Source: Burkholderiaceae bacterium DAT-1
GTDB lineage: Bacteria > Pseudomonadota > Gammaproteobacteria > Burkholderiales > Chitinimonadaceae
Length of the DNA: 64,000 nt
Direction of reading: 5' to 3'
Assembly: GCA_019084025.1 (NCBI GenBank)
Contig: JAHRBI010000004.1
Coordinates: 310,001-374,000, forward strand
A program made the translations under genes and the position numbers. Positions 53,914-61,424 of the stretch are shown piece by piece. Numbering within the stretch: the stretch's first letter is position 1; every line of letters begins with the position of its first letter. The notes beneath the pieces were generated by a model. It searched no databases, was not told where the DNA came from, and saw only the letters and a program-made list of their open reading frames with translations.

Positions 53914-54033
53914 TTCGATGGCGCCACGAAATGTCTGGCAAGGCTGTAGGTATCTGGCTATAAGAAAGAGTGGAGGCACTCGCTCGTAAAACGAAGGCAG
54001 ACAGGGTGCCATTGATCCGACAAGGTCGACACT

Positions 54034-54951
54034 ATGCCGAAGGATTCATGCAGACTGGCAAGGGGAATATGCTGCCTGATTGGGAGCGCTTGGCTGATGG
54101 CTGAGTCTTCCCCGAAGCCGGTTGTCATGTGGACGACATTGAATTATCCCCCTTGGGAAATCGCCAGTGGTCCCCTGCAGGACAAGGGCATTCTGGATCT
54201 TTTCCGAAAGGATCTGGTCGCCCATCTGCCGCAGTTTCATCATGAGTTGCAAGCAGGTATTACCAGCGAGCGTCGGGAGAGCTTACTGCGGCGCCGCATG
54301 GATGTCTGCGAGTTGTCGATGATCGAGACCCCGAAGCGTTTACGCTATACCGTTTTTACCCGCCGCAAATACCAGATCTTGGCCCCCCCGCGACTGATCG
54401 GTGAACGCCGGGATATGCTGGCACTGGACAATGCCGGTCGTGCAGTGAACTTGGCGCAGATGATGGAGTCAGGTGGATTGCGGCTAGGCCTATTAGCCGG
54501 GCGCAGTTATGGCGTGGATTTGGATGCCCAACTGGCGACGCTGTCCCAGCACTATCCCGATCGCGTGCTGATGCTCAAGACAACCAGTGAATCTGGCCTG
54601 GGTGGCCTGATTCAGCATCTCAAGCACAAGCGTATTGATCTCACTATTGGCTATAGCTACGAGGCAGAGACAGTTCGCCGTTCTGATCCCGATCATCCCA
54701 ATCTGGCGTTTTTGCCAATTCAGGGGGTTGCGAAGCCTTTGGTGATCGGCATTTCATGTGCCGATACAGCGATTGGCCGCCAGGTGGTGAACGCCATTGA
54801 TGCGCTACCTGCCAATGCGATGGATTTCTGGCAAGTTGAGCGTGCATATGAAGCCATGCTGCCGCCGGAAGAGCGTCGATGGGTGATGGAGCAGGCTGCA
54901 CAGCACCTGCATCCAGTCGGAGGTGTAAAAGACAACGCCCAGCAGGAGTGA
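54034..54951 (+). CDS. Periplasmic solute-binding-like protein (TIGR02285-like)
   Basis: 305 residues. A short N-terminal hydrophobic segment (LARGICCLIGSAWLMAES) followed by VVMWTTLNYPPWEIASGPLQDKGILDLF, the start pattern of a family 3-type binding fold. No transporter genes are next to it, so it may be an orphan sensor or binding protein. The ligand is unknown. Confidence 0.75.
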   Translation: MPKDSCRLARGICCLIGSAWLMAESSPKPVVMWTTLNYPPWEIASGPLQDKGILDLFRKDLVAHLPQFHHELQAGITSERRESLLRRRMDVCELSMIETPKRLRYTVFTRRKYQILAPPRLIGERRDMLALDNAGRAVNLAQMMESGGLRLGLLAGRSYGVDLDAQLATLSQHYPDRVLMLKTTSESGLGGLIQHLKHKRIDLTIGYSYEAETVRRSDPDHPNLAFLPIQGVAKPLVIGISCADTAIGRQVVNAIDALPANAMDFWQVERAYEAMLPPEERRWVMEQAAQHLHPVGGVKDNAQQE

Positions 54952-54977
54952 CTGCCGGGCGCATCTTGATGCGTCAC

Positions 54978-55427
54978 CTACTTATCGATAGGCGCGTTTT
55001 GCTGCGCCTGCATGCGCCGCGCAAGCGCTTCGTACAATGCAACATCGCGCACATTTTTCTGTACGGCAACCGCTGAAAACAGGCTCAGCACAAAAGCCAT
55101 GGCATAAAAGCCCTTTTCGCTTGGTGCCAGTGTGGCGTTCCACAAACCGACCCCCAGCAGTAACAGCGACAAGCCGGTTGATACCCAGCAAAGGCCAAAA
55201 TAAATCCCGCTGACACGTATGCCTTCCATGCGGTCACGCACAGACTTTTGCAGTGATACCGCTGAAAATAGTCCATACATCAGCACGGTGAAGTAATAGC
55301 CTTTTTCATTGAGTTGCATGGGGGCATTCCATAAACCCACCACAAATGTGATACCACCGACAAATAAGGCCAGCCATGAGGCGCCGACAAAAGCGGGTGT
55401 AGGGCGTTGAAGCTGGGGCAGCTGCAT
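54978..55427 (-). CDS. YiaA/YiaB-family inner membrane protein
   Basis: 149 residues with two copies of the YiaAB motif, each a pair of membrane helices separated by an [20 protein letters not shown]-type segment (second copy: [20 protein letters not shown]). GGAG precedes the ATG at 55427; the longer upstream frame overlaps the rlmN-like gene and is not supported. Function unknown. Confidence 0.85.
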   Translation of the reverse strand: MQLPQLQRPTPAFVGASWLALFVGGITFVVGLWNAPMQLNEKGYYFTVLMYGLFSAVSLQKSVRDRMEGIRVSGIYFGLCWVSTGLSLLLLGVGLWNATLAPSEKGFYAMAFVLSLFSAVAVQKNVRDVALYEALARRMQAQQNAPIDK

Positions 55428-55566
55428 GATGTCTCTCCGATGATAAACGTGCTGCATCATGGGCAGAACACGCGCAATTTGCAGCAGAGCATAGCGGTGC
55501 GCCAGGAGCTTGTCTAACCCGCTGCACAAAAGTGCATCGGCCGATACCGGAGGTGTGTACTGAACG

Positions 55567-56622
55567 CTACTTGGGATGAGCCTGCGCTGCCTTGCGACGC
55601 AATCGACTGACATCAATCACATCCGCCGCACGTGCCCTCAGCTGTCCGCATCCCCCATCAATATCCTGTCCGGCCGAGTCGCGCACCTTGGTGAGAATGC
55701 GATGATTGTGCAGATAGCGTTTCATTGCCTCGACCGCTTCCGCCGTAGGACGCTGGTAAATGTCGCCGTCCATACTGTTGTAGGGAATTAGATTAAGGAT
55801 GGCGTATTTGCCAGTTAGCAGGCGGATCAGGGCATCCATTTCTTCTTGCGAATCATTGACGCCGGCCAGCAGCGTCCACTGATACTGGATGGGATAACCC
55901 ACGGTGCGGGCATAGGCTTCGCCCAGCTCGACCAGCTCGGCCGGGGTAATGCGCGGCGCGCGTGGCAGCAACTGTTCGCGCAGATCGGCGCGCGTGGTGT
56001 GCAGGGACAGTGCAAGTGCAGGCTTGACCGTCTGTTGCGGCAGTCGCTCGAATACCCGCATATCGCCCACGGTCGAGAACACCAGATTTTTGTGGCCGAT
56101 ATTGCCATCTGTGCCTAATAAATCAATGGCTTCCAGCACGTTTTCGATATTGTGCGCGGGTTCGCCCATGCCCATGAATACGACTTTTTTCACCGGGCGA
56201 ATCCGCCGCGCCAGCACCACTTGCGCTGCAATTTCTGCACTGCCCACCTGACGCAGCAAGCCCGAGCGCCCTGTCATGCAGAAGGTACAACCAACTGCAC
56301 AGCCCACCTGACTCGACACACACAGTCCATCACGCGGCAGCAGCACGCTTTCCACCATCTGCCCGTCGGCCAGCTCCACCAGCAAACGCAGCGACCCATC
56401 CGCCGCCGGATGCTGCGAATGAATCCGCGCCAGCCCGTCGTATTGCGCTGCAATCGGCGGCAATCCATTACGGACCGATAAGGGGAAATAATCATCGCGG
56501 CGCTGATGGCGTGTCCCGCTATCCAGCGGCATGCCTTTTAACCAGGCGCGGTTGATCCGGCCGATATGACAGGGGCGGGCGCCGATATCGGCGAGGGATT
56601 GATTGAGTTCGTGAATGCGCAT
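55567..56622 (-). CDS. RlmN-family radical SAM RNA methyltransferase
   Basis: 351 residues. [15 protein letters not shown] gives the substrate-side Cys101 and cluster Cys108, Cys112 and Cys115, and [11 protein letters not shown] supplies the methyl-carrying Cys (about residue 325), so both catalytic cysteines of RlmN/Cfr enzymes are kept. It is somewhat shorter and divergent from canonical RlmN, so it may be a paralogue with an altered RNA target. It lies next to the integron integrase on the same strand. Confidence 0.85.
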   Translation of the reverse strand: MRIHELNQSLADIGARPCHIGRINRAWLKGMPLDSGTRHQRRDDYFPLSVRNGLPPIAAQYDGLARIHSQHPAADGSLRLLVELADGQMVESVLLPRDGLCVSSQVGCAVGCTFCMTGRSGLLRQVGSAEIAAQVVLARRIRPVKKVVFMGMGEPAHNIENVLEAIDLLGTDGNIGHKNLVFSTVGDMRVFERLPQQTVKPALALSLHTTRADLREQLLPRAPRITPAELVELGEAYARTVGYPIQYQWTLLAGVNDSQEEMDALIRLLTGKYAILNLIPYNSMDGDIYQRPTAEAVEAMKRYLHNHRILTKVRDSAGQDIDGGCGQLRARAADVIDVSRLRRKAAQAHPK

Positions 56623-56738
56623 GCGTCAACAGTGTCTGCGCCGGCCCGATGCCAGCGAGGGCGAAGGGTAGCGCAAGGATGCGGGAGATGCCAGAGGGGA
56701 GGGGCCAGACGGGCAGGATATGCAATGATCAACGTGGC

Positions 56739-56756
56739 CCCGCCACATGTGGCGGG
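56739..56756. repeat. 18-bp palindrome after intI
   Basis: CCCGCCACATGTGGCGGG is a perfect palindrome two bases beyond the intI stop. It has no T-run on either side, so its role (terminator or protein site) is unclear. Confidence 0.5.
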
Positions 56757-56758
56757 AG

Positions 56759-57733
56759 TCAGCCCAGAACAGGCATCAGCGCATCCAGCGGGCTGGTGAC
56801 ACTTCGCTGAGCCATCACCACATGGGTGTAGATCATCGTGGTTTGCAAACTGCGATGACCCAGTAAGGTTTGAATGCTGCGCACATCCGTACCACCGGCC
56901 AGTAAATGTGTAGCAAAGCTATGGCGCAGACAATGCACGGACACCTGCTTGGTGATCCCGGCTCGCGTAGCAGCCTCCTTGAAGGCACGCTGGATGGTAG
57001 AATCCGAGGTGTGCCAGCGAACCAGCTTGCCGCTCTCGCCCCAGGGGCGCAGCACCCGTGACGGAAAGACAAACTGCCAGGGGAGCGACTGCGATGCGCT
57101 CGGATATTTGCGCTCCAGCGCATTGGGCATCGGAACCAGGCCATTGCCGTCGGCTTTGTCCTGTTCAAACAGCGAAGCGATCGTTTCCAGATGAATCGAT
57201 AAACGTCCCACGATTTGTGCAGGAAGGACGGTTGTACGATCTTTGCTGCCCTTGCTATCCCGAACAGAAATGGTGCGTGCGGAGAGATCAATATCCTTCA
57301 CCCGCAATGTCACACACTCATGTACCCGCAGCCCGGCGCCATACATCAATTCCGCCATCAGGCGTGTGGACCCTGACAATTGCCCGAGTACGGCGACCAC
57401 CTCATCCTGATTCAAGACTACGGGTACCCGATGGCGTTTCTGTACACGCTTGAGCCCCGCCAAGGTACCGACGGGGCGCGATAGCACCGCTTCGTAAAGA
57501 AAGACCAGCGCATTCAGGGCCTGAGACTGAGTGGCGGATGCTACCCTTTTTACCACCGCCAGATGATTCAAAAAAGCCTCGACCTCAACCGACCCCATCT
57601 CGGCTGGATGACGTTTTCCATGAAACAGAATGTACTGGCGAATCCAGTACTTATACGCCTGTTCTGTATTGCTACTGTAGTGACGACGCCTGCAGGTGAT
57701 GGACACTTGATCCAGTAATCTGGGACGGTTCAT
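56759..57733 (-). CDS. intI: Integron integrase IntI
   Basis: 324-residue tyrosine recombinase that catalyses attI x attC cassette insertion. The catalytic residues are all present: Arg136 (GAGLRVHE), His267 and Arg270 (HCLRHSF), His293 (LGHRS) and Tyr302 (IYTHV). The insert unique to IntI proteins is clear around residues 203-225 (NALERKYPSASQSLPWQF), separating it from XerC/XerD. It is transcribed away from the cassette array, the standard arrangement. No frameshift is visible, so it may be active. Confidence 0.96.
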   Translation of the reverse strand: MNRPRLLDQVSITCRRRHYSSNTEQAYKYWIRQYILFHGKRHPAEMGSVEVEAFLNHLAVVKRVASATQSQALNALVFLYEAVLSRPVGTLAGLKRVQKRHRVPVVLNQDEVVAVLGQLSGSTRLMAELMYGAGLRVHECVTLRVKDIDLSARTISVRDSKGSKDRTTVLPAQIVGRLSIHLETIASLFEQDKADGNGLVPMPNALERKYPSASQSLPWQFVFPSRVLRPWGESGKLVRWHTSDSTIQRAFKEAATRAGITKQVSVHCLRHSFATHLLAGGTDVRSIQTLLGHRSLQTTMIYTHVVMAQRSVTSPLDALMPVLG

Positions 57734-57855
57734 TCTTCAGCCCCTGCGCTTTGATGAACGAACATTAACAGCAGACAGGTGTGCAGGAATATATTATTGC
57801 AAAGGTCTGTTGTTATACTGACGCAGCTCTGGCAGGATTGAGGCGTGGTGCGGGT

Positions 57856-57885
57856 TTGAAGGGTATAATCCGACGCTCTTATAAT
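57856..57885 (+). promoter_or_regulatory. Candidate cassette promoter Pc
   Basis: TTGAAG at 57856-57861, an 18-base spacer and perfect TATAAT at 57880-57885, pointing into the array. A second TATAAT at 57864 has no well-placed -35. Pc in known integrons lies in intI or attI, so this fits. Confidence 0.5.
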
Positions 57886-57928
57886 AATGTTATGACTGAC
57901 CGATGGGTCGTTATATTTAATGTTAGGC
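57886..57928 (+). other. attI recombination site
   Basis: The region between intI and the first cassette ends in TTTAATGTTAGGC, a standard simple site with the core GTTAGGC at 57922-57928. An ATGTTATGAC repeat-like element and a GACC-GATG-GGTC inverted repeat lie just upstream. The cut after G57922 makes TTAGGC the start of cassette 1, confirmed by its R'' box GCCTAAC at 58332. Confidence 0.8.
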
Positions 57929-57980
57929 ACCTTGGTTTCGCCCAATCTTTCACTCATAACCCAGGAATACAGGAGACTCT

Positions 57981-58325
57981 ATGGCACTCACCGTCACCGA
58001 GATCGAAGAACTCAGGGCGTACCTAAACGGGGTCATGAACCGTGCAGATCACCATGCAGGGGCTGTCAACGAGATTGCGTTGGCACTAGCTGGAGCAATC
58101 CTCTGGCGAAAGAACGACGAAGAGCCGATCAAGGTCATGGCTCAGCACGGCGAGACAAAGAACGTCCTGTGGTTTCGCGTCGGCACGCAGCGGTACGCGT
58201 TTTCGTACAACCACGATTCCGGCTGCATTGAAATGCGCAAAGACAGCACCCAGGGTCCAACTCTCCACACGTTTACCAACGCTACGCCTCTTGCCGAAGT
58301 TCGCAGAATTTTTGCAGCTCTTTAG
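57981..58325 (+). CDS. Cassette 1 protein of unknown function (114 aa)
   Basis: 114 residues starting MALTVTEIEELRAYLNGVMNRAD, no membrane segment; a beta-rich centre VLWFRVGTQRYAFSYNHDSG. AGGAGA at 57970-57975 serves the ATG. It is the only sizeable frame in cassette 1 (57923-58404) and ends seven bases before attC1, the usual cassette design. I do not recognise its family. Confidence 0.8.
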   Translation: MALTVTEIEELRAYLNGVMNRADHHAGAVNEIALALAGAILWRKNDEEPIKVMAQHGETKNVLWFRVGTQRYAFSYNHDSGCIEMRKDSTQGPTLHTFTNATPLAEVRRIFAAL

Positions 58326-58331
58326 CTCGAT

Positions 58332-58410
58332 GCCTAACCTCTCCATCGAGCGGACGTCTTTGAGCTGGCCGCGGCCAGCCCAAAGTCGCCGCTCATGTCG
58401 AACGTTAGGG
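58332..58410 (+). other. attC site of cassette 1
   Basis: 79 bases bounded by R'' GCCTAAC (58332-58338) and R' GTTAGGG (58404-58410). Inner arms GAGCGG / CCGCTC, CTTTG / CAAAG and a GCTGGCCG / CGGCCAGC tip form the expected imperfect hairpin. Confidence 0.9.
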
Positions 58411-58417
58411 AATTGCT

Positions 58418-58810
58418 TCATGCCCCGCTATCGACTGCACTACTTGGCCGATCAGGATGACAACGACCCGAAGCACTATCAAACTGACTCGAAGGTCCGG
58501 CCTGGTGACGTGCTTCAACTTCCTGAGACGGGCTACTTTCATCTGGCCACCCGTCTCCTAGAGCAAAAGACAGGTACGCGGATTGATCTTTCAAAATCGG
58601 CTCAATCAGAGGAAGAGGCGCGTCTTTTAGCCATGCAGTATGGACACTGGCCAAAAGCCTAGCTGCGGTTCTGGTTACATCTTCGTCGGTGAACGATGCA
58701 TATGGGTGCATCAGTTGGTTCTTGGTCTTAATGCCAACGGCGGACGCCCCAAGAGTGGCGATCCAGATAGCAGCAGTTAGTTTTTTGTTTAGTTCTTGTT
58801 TCTGGTCCAT
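58418..58810 (-). CDS. Possible antisense cassette gene (130 aa)
   Basis: A minus-strand frame fills almost all of cassette 2. Starting at 58810 with GGAG six bases upstream, it reads MDQKQELNKKLTAAIWIATL, a short hydrophobic segment then a protein-like stretch to about residue 77. The C-terminal part overlaps the plus-strand gene and looks like shadow sequence (Pro/Ser/Arg-rich). Either gene, or both, may be real. Confidence 0.4.
   Translation of the reverse strand: MDQKQELNKKLTAAIWIATLGASAVGIKTKNQLMHPYASFTDEDVTRTAARLLASVHTAWLKDAPLPLIEPILKDQSAYLSFALGDGWPDESSPSQEVEARHQAGPSSQFDSASGRCHPDRPSSAVDSGA
58420..58662 (+). CDS. Cassette 2 protein of unknown function (80 aa)
   Basis: 80 residues beginning MPRYRLHYLADQDDNDPKHY and ending QYGHWPKA, with no membrane segment. 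It begins 10 bases after the attC1 R' box, as cassette genes do, with only a weak ribosome site (AGGG). It overlaps the antisense frame at 58418-58810, and the remaining 170 bases of the cassette are otherwise empty on this strand. Confidence 0.6.
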   Translation: MPRYRLHYLADQDDNDPKHYQTDSKVRPGDVLQLPETGYFHLATRLLEQKTGTRIDLSKSAQSEEEARLLAMQYGHWPKA

Positions 58811-58879
58811 GTTTACTCCCATAGTTGAGATTCCCTAACCCGTCTATAAGGACTTCCCGGTCCCCGCAACCATAACCGA

Positions 58880-59228
58880 CCCACGGCCATGCATATCATG
58901 GCCTTTGTTTTTCAGTTTTCCCTTTGCATCTCATCCGCAGATCATGCCGCTCATGCCTGTTGAAACAGGAAACGTTGCGACTCTATAACCGGCTTCATGC
59001 GTCGTATCGTGCATGAGCCTCGATGCTCAACCGCGAATGTGGGCCTCATTCGTTCCTCGGCCTGGTCATGCATGGGGATCAGCCATGCATGTGATTCCGG
59101 CCAACGGGTTAGCCAGGTTCCCCACATCTCGGCCCTGCCGAACAGCATCGAACAGCAAGTCTTGCATACTGAGATGTACTGCCATTCCTTCTTTGCGTTT
59201 ATCCAATCCGCCCGACTCGATGGCTGCG
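58880..59228 (-). ncRNA. Candidate bridge/seeker RNA of the IS1111-type element
   Basis: Non-coding DNA downstream of the transposase, where IS1111-group elements encode their guide RNA. Hairpins: CATGCATGG / CCATGCATG (59067-59091), CCTGTT / AACAGG (58956-58969) and GGCCATG / CATGGCC (58885-58903). Read on the minus strand, CTAACCCGT (59112-59104) lies 5' of the first hairpin and GAACGAAT (59055-59048) lies 3' of it. The first equals the left insertion flank plus core (58835-58843); the second is complementary to the right flank ATTCGTTC (60352-60359). Exact RNA ends are not determinable from sequence. Confidence 0.6.
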
Positions 59229-60269
59229 TTACGCAGGCATCGCGGCGGGTGGCATGGTGTCTGCGTGATATCCGGTTTTGCGGGTGAGCAAGCACCACAC
59301 CAGTCGCGCCTGCTTATTTGCAATGGCGACCAGTGTTTTATGGTAACCAATCCGTTTGCAGGTATGGATCATCCAGACCTGTAATCGTGTTGGGGACGGG
59401 CTCGCCATCGCCACCTGCAATGCGGAGCGCGCCCCTTGAATCAACAGCGTGCGTACATAGGCATCACCCCGCCGGGTAATCCGGCCGAGCTGTGTTTTTC
59501 CGCCGGTGCTGTACTGCCTGGGCGTTAATCCCAGCCAGGCGGCAAACTGCCGACCATTTTTAAACTGCGTCCCATCACCAATCGTGGCACCGATGGCACT
59601 GGCTGTCAGCGGGCCAATTGAGGGAAGCGTTTGCAGGCGTGCATACTCGGTGGCCCGTCTGGATTTGGCCAGTTCTGCAATTTCCCGACTAAGCTGGTCA
59701 ATGGCCGCATCCAGCAGTTGCATCCACTCGCGCTGTCGACGTATTTCCGCATGAAGTGCCGAAGGGATGCCGCTCAGATCAAATCGCATCATTTCAACCA
59801 CGCCACGCGCCCCCTGAACAAAGCTAATGCCAAATTCGAGCAGCAGACCCCGCATGCGGTTGATGGCTGCGGTGCGTTCTTCCTTTTTACCTTCTCGCAG
59901 GCGATGCAGGCTTAACTCAGTTTGCTGCTCGATGCTTTTGACGGGCACGCCGGGTTCGTCACGATGATGAATGCAATCGGCAATGGCGCGGGCATCATTG
60001 CGATCATTTTTGCCCCCGATGCGATAGGGCACGACTCGCGATGCTGGCAGGATGATCACGGAGTGGCCTAGTTTCAGAAACGCTCGGGCAAAATGATGCG
60101 CCATACCGCATGCCTCCATACCGATCTTGCTGATGGGCCACTGTGCCGCTACGTCGAGTAGTCGATCGCGTGACAGCGTTTGATTTACAATCACGCCATC
60201 GCCGTCAATCCTGCAAATACTGACAACGCGTTTTGCCAGATCGATCCCGATTACATTAAGCTTGTCCAT
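59229..60269 (-). CDS. IS110-family transposase (DEDD recombinase)
   Basis: 346 residues. The RuvC-like N-terminal domain has Asp10 (VIGIDLAK), Glu52 (GMEACG), and Asp89/Asp92 (KNDRNDARAIAD), the DEDD set. The C-terminal transposase_20 domain has PSIGPLTASAIGA, GRQFAAWLGLTPRQYSTGG (candidate catalytic Ser) and RRGDAYVRTLLIQGARS. The ATG at 60269 is chosen over 60314 because it gives the family start. It appears intact. Confidence 0.94.
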   Translation of the reverse strand: MDKLNVIGIDLAKRVVSICRIDGDGVIVNQTLSRDRLLDVAAQWPISKIGMEACGMAHHFARAFLKLGHSVIILPASRVVPYRIGGKNDRNDARAIADCIHHRDEPGVPVKSIEQQTELSLHRLREGKKEERTAAINRMRGLLLEFGISFVQGARGVVEMMRFDLSGIPSALHAEIRRQREWMQLLDAAIDQLSREIAELAKSRRATEYARLQTLPSIGPLTASAIGATIGDGTQFKNGRQFAAWLGLTPRQYSTGGKTQLGRITRRGDAYVRTLLIQGARSALQVAMASPSPTRLQVWMIHTCKRIGYHKTLVAIANKQARLVWCLLTRKTGYHADTMPPAAMPA

Positions 60270-60532
60270 AACTTCCCCGCAGCGTGACTGGTTGGTGATA
60301 CTCCGGTCTGGCACATTGCGATGCCGATTGCTGGCTGGGGAAGTCCTTTGTATTCGTTCAAAATCGCTCCATTTCGTTCCGCTCGGACGTCGCTGACGCG
60401 ACGCCGTTTAACTTGTCGTTATGTGAATATGCCACAAAAAGCACCATTGTCGGGTAACTGTCGGGCGAAATTCGTACCCGACATCGTAGGAATCTATGAA
60501 TACTCATGGTTCACTTACGTTGGAGTATTTAA

Positions 60533-61000
60533 ATGATTCTTAAACAGTTGCGTGTCAGCCGCCATCTATCTCAAGAGCAATTAGCTTTAATGTCTGGTTT
60601 AAATGTTAGAACCATTCAAAGAATAGAAAGTGGTCAAAAACCTAGTTTAGAGTCTCTTAAATGTCTTGCGTCTGTGCTTGAAGTTGATGTTTCAACCTTA
60701 AACCAGGAGATATTTATGATAGATAAAAATACTGAAAATTGGCAAAGCTTGCCATTTTTGCTTAAATGTTGGTTCTTCTTTAACTTTCTAAATTTTCGTC
60801 CCACTAGGGCAGCGGCTAAAAGAGTAGAGGTCTTGTCTCATATTAGTGGGTTTGTATTTTGTGCTTTAGGTTTGCTGAATCAGGCGGCTTTAGCTGGTGG
60901 TTTATGCATGCTTTCAACTGCATATCTATTTTACCTTCTTATTTGGCAAGGAGATAAATACGGTATTTGGTATGAACCATTAGAAGCAAAAAGCACATAA
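60533..61000 (+). CDS. Cassette 3: XRE-type HTH protein with two membrane helices
   Basis: 155 residues. An HTH domain occupies residues 1-60 (LSQEQLALMSGLNVRTIQRIESGQKPS), and the C-terminal half has a 2TM-like pair of hydrophobic helices (SHISGFVFCALGLLNQAALAG and LCMLSTAYLFYLLIWQ). It is markedly AT-rich compared with the surrounding chromosome, pointing to foreign origin. GGAGTATTTAA precedes the ATG. It probably is a membrane-tethered regulator; its target is unknown. Confidence 0.85.
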   Translation: MILKQLRVSRHLSQEQLALMSGLNVRTIQRIESGQKPSLESLKCLASVLEVDVSTLNQEIFMIDKNTENWQSLPFLLKCWFFFNFLNFRPTRAAAKRVEVLSHISGFVFCALGLLNQAALAGGLCMLSTAYLFYLLIWQGDKYGIWYEPLEAKST

Positions 61001-61126
61001 CAAGTCGTTGCAGCACGTTCCGCTTCGCTCCATTGGACGGGTTTTAAGTCGCAGTTTTGCGGTTCGCTGTGCTCACTGTACCGCAAAACTACAACTTAAA
61101 ACCCGCCGCTGAACTCGGCGTTAGCC
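60995..61126 (+). other. attC site of cassette 3
   Basis: 132 bases from R'' ACATAAC (60995-61001), the exact complement of the TTATGT start of cassette 3, to R' GTTAGCC (61120-61126). Arms GGGTTTTAAGT / ACTTAAAACCC-like and CGCAGTTTTGCGGT / ACCGCAAAACT form a long hairpin. The R'' box overlaps the end of the cassette gene. Confidence 0.88.
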
Positions 61127-61275
61127 AAACAACCAGCCGCCTCATGACCATTCCTTCTAGAACATAGCTCCTGGCCGAAGCTGAGCACGAAGGCTTTCCA
61201 ATCCACTTCCGCCGTCCGGAAGTTCGAGTCGCTGTGACCTTTCCCCACCACGGTATACCAAGAATTAGTTAGCAT
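61096..61275 (-). CDS. Possible 59-residue gene in cassette 4, antisense to the array
   Basis: The only sizeable frame in cassette 4 runs on the minus strand: MLTNSWYTVVGKGHSDSNFR, then TAEVDWKAFVLSFGQEL, protein-like in composition, ending inside attC3. No ribosome site precedes the ATG. It could be a fragment of a longer gene lost when the cassette was shortened. Confidence 0.3.
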   Translation of the reverse strand: MLTNSWYTVVGKGHSDSNFRTAEVDWKAFVLSFGQELCSRRNGHEAAGCLANAEFSGGF

Positions 61276-61424
61276 GGAGGGCGATAGGCGCTAACATGCG
61301 CAAGTCTCGGTTCTCCGGTCGCTATCTGCCGAGAGGGCGCCTGATGTTTAATCCTTTGGTGAAGCGTACCAGGGTCAGCTAGGCTGGCTTGCCCGCTTAC
61401 CGAACATGTTAGGTTGCTTTAGCC
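61127..61424 (+). other. Cassette 4: no plus-strand gene; degenerate attC
   Basis: Starts TTAGCC. A GTTAGCA at 61268 and a CGCTAAC at 61289 form an inverted pair; CTAACATG (61291-61298) pairs with CATGTTAG (61405-61412), giving a probable attC of 126 bases that ends in GTTAGGT. The region looks like a degraded or gene-less cassette. Confidence 0.55.

Larger units (their letters stand above)
58844..60349 (-). mobile_element. IS110-family (IS1111 group) element inserted in attC2
   Basis: About 1.5 kb. Subterminal inverted repeats GGACTTCCC (58850-58858) and GGGAAGTCC (60338-60346) lie about 6 and 3 bases inside the ends, the asymmetric ends typical of the IS1111 group. Both junctions carry GT (58842-58843 and 60350-60351), the likely core dinucleotide; there is no longer target duplication. 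One transposase gene on the minus strand, about 385 bases of non-coding DNA after it and about 80 before it. Members of the IS1111-attC group are known to target attC sites. Confidence 0.88.
58833..60424 (+). other. attC site of cassette 2, split by an insertion sequence
   Basis: R'' CCCTAAC (58833-58839) exactly complements the TTAGGG start of cassette 2. The remaining half resumes at 60352 with TTCGTTC, an inner hairpin CGTCGC-TGAC-GCGACG, L' GTTTAAC and R' GTTATGT (60418-60424). Removing 58844-60351 restores an attC of about 84 bases. Confidence 0.85.

Noticed and set aside
54958-54974. CGCATC-TT-GATGCG hairpin between convergent genes
   Set aside because: Short stem, two-base loop and no T-run on either strand.
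57807-57822. LexA-box-like CTGTTGTTATACTGAC upstream of intI
   Set aside because: The right half lacks ACAG; similarity is too weak to claim SOS control of the integrase.
58951-59298. 115-residue minus-strand and similar plus-strand frames in the IS tail
   Set aside because: They fall in the non-coding end with strong hairpins and guide-like segments; sequence is not protein-like and no ribosome site is seen.
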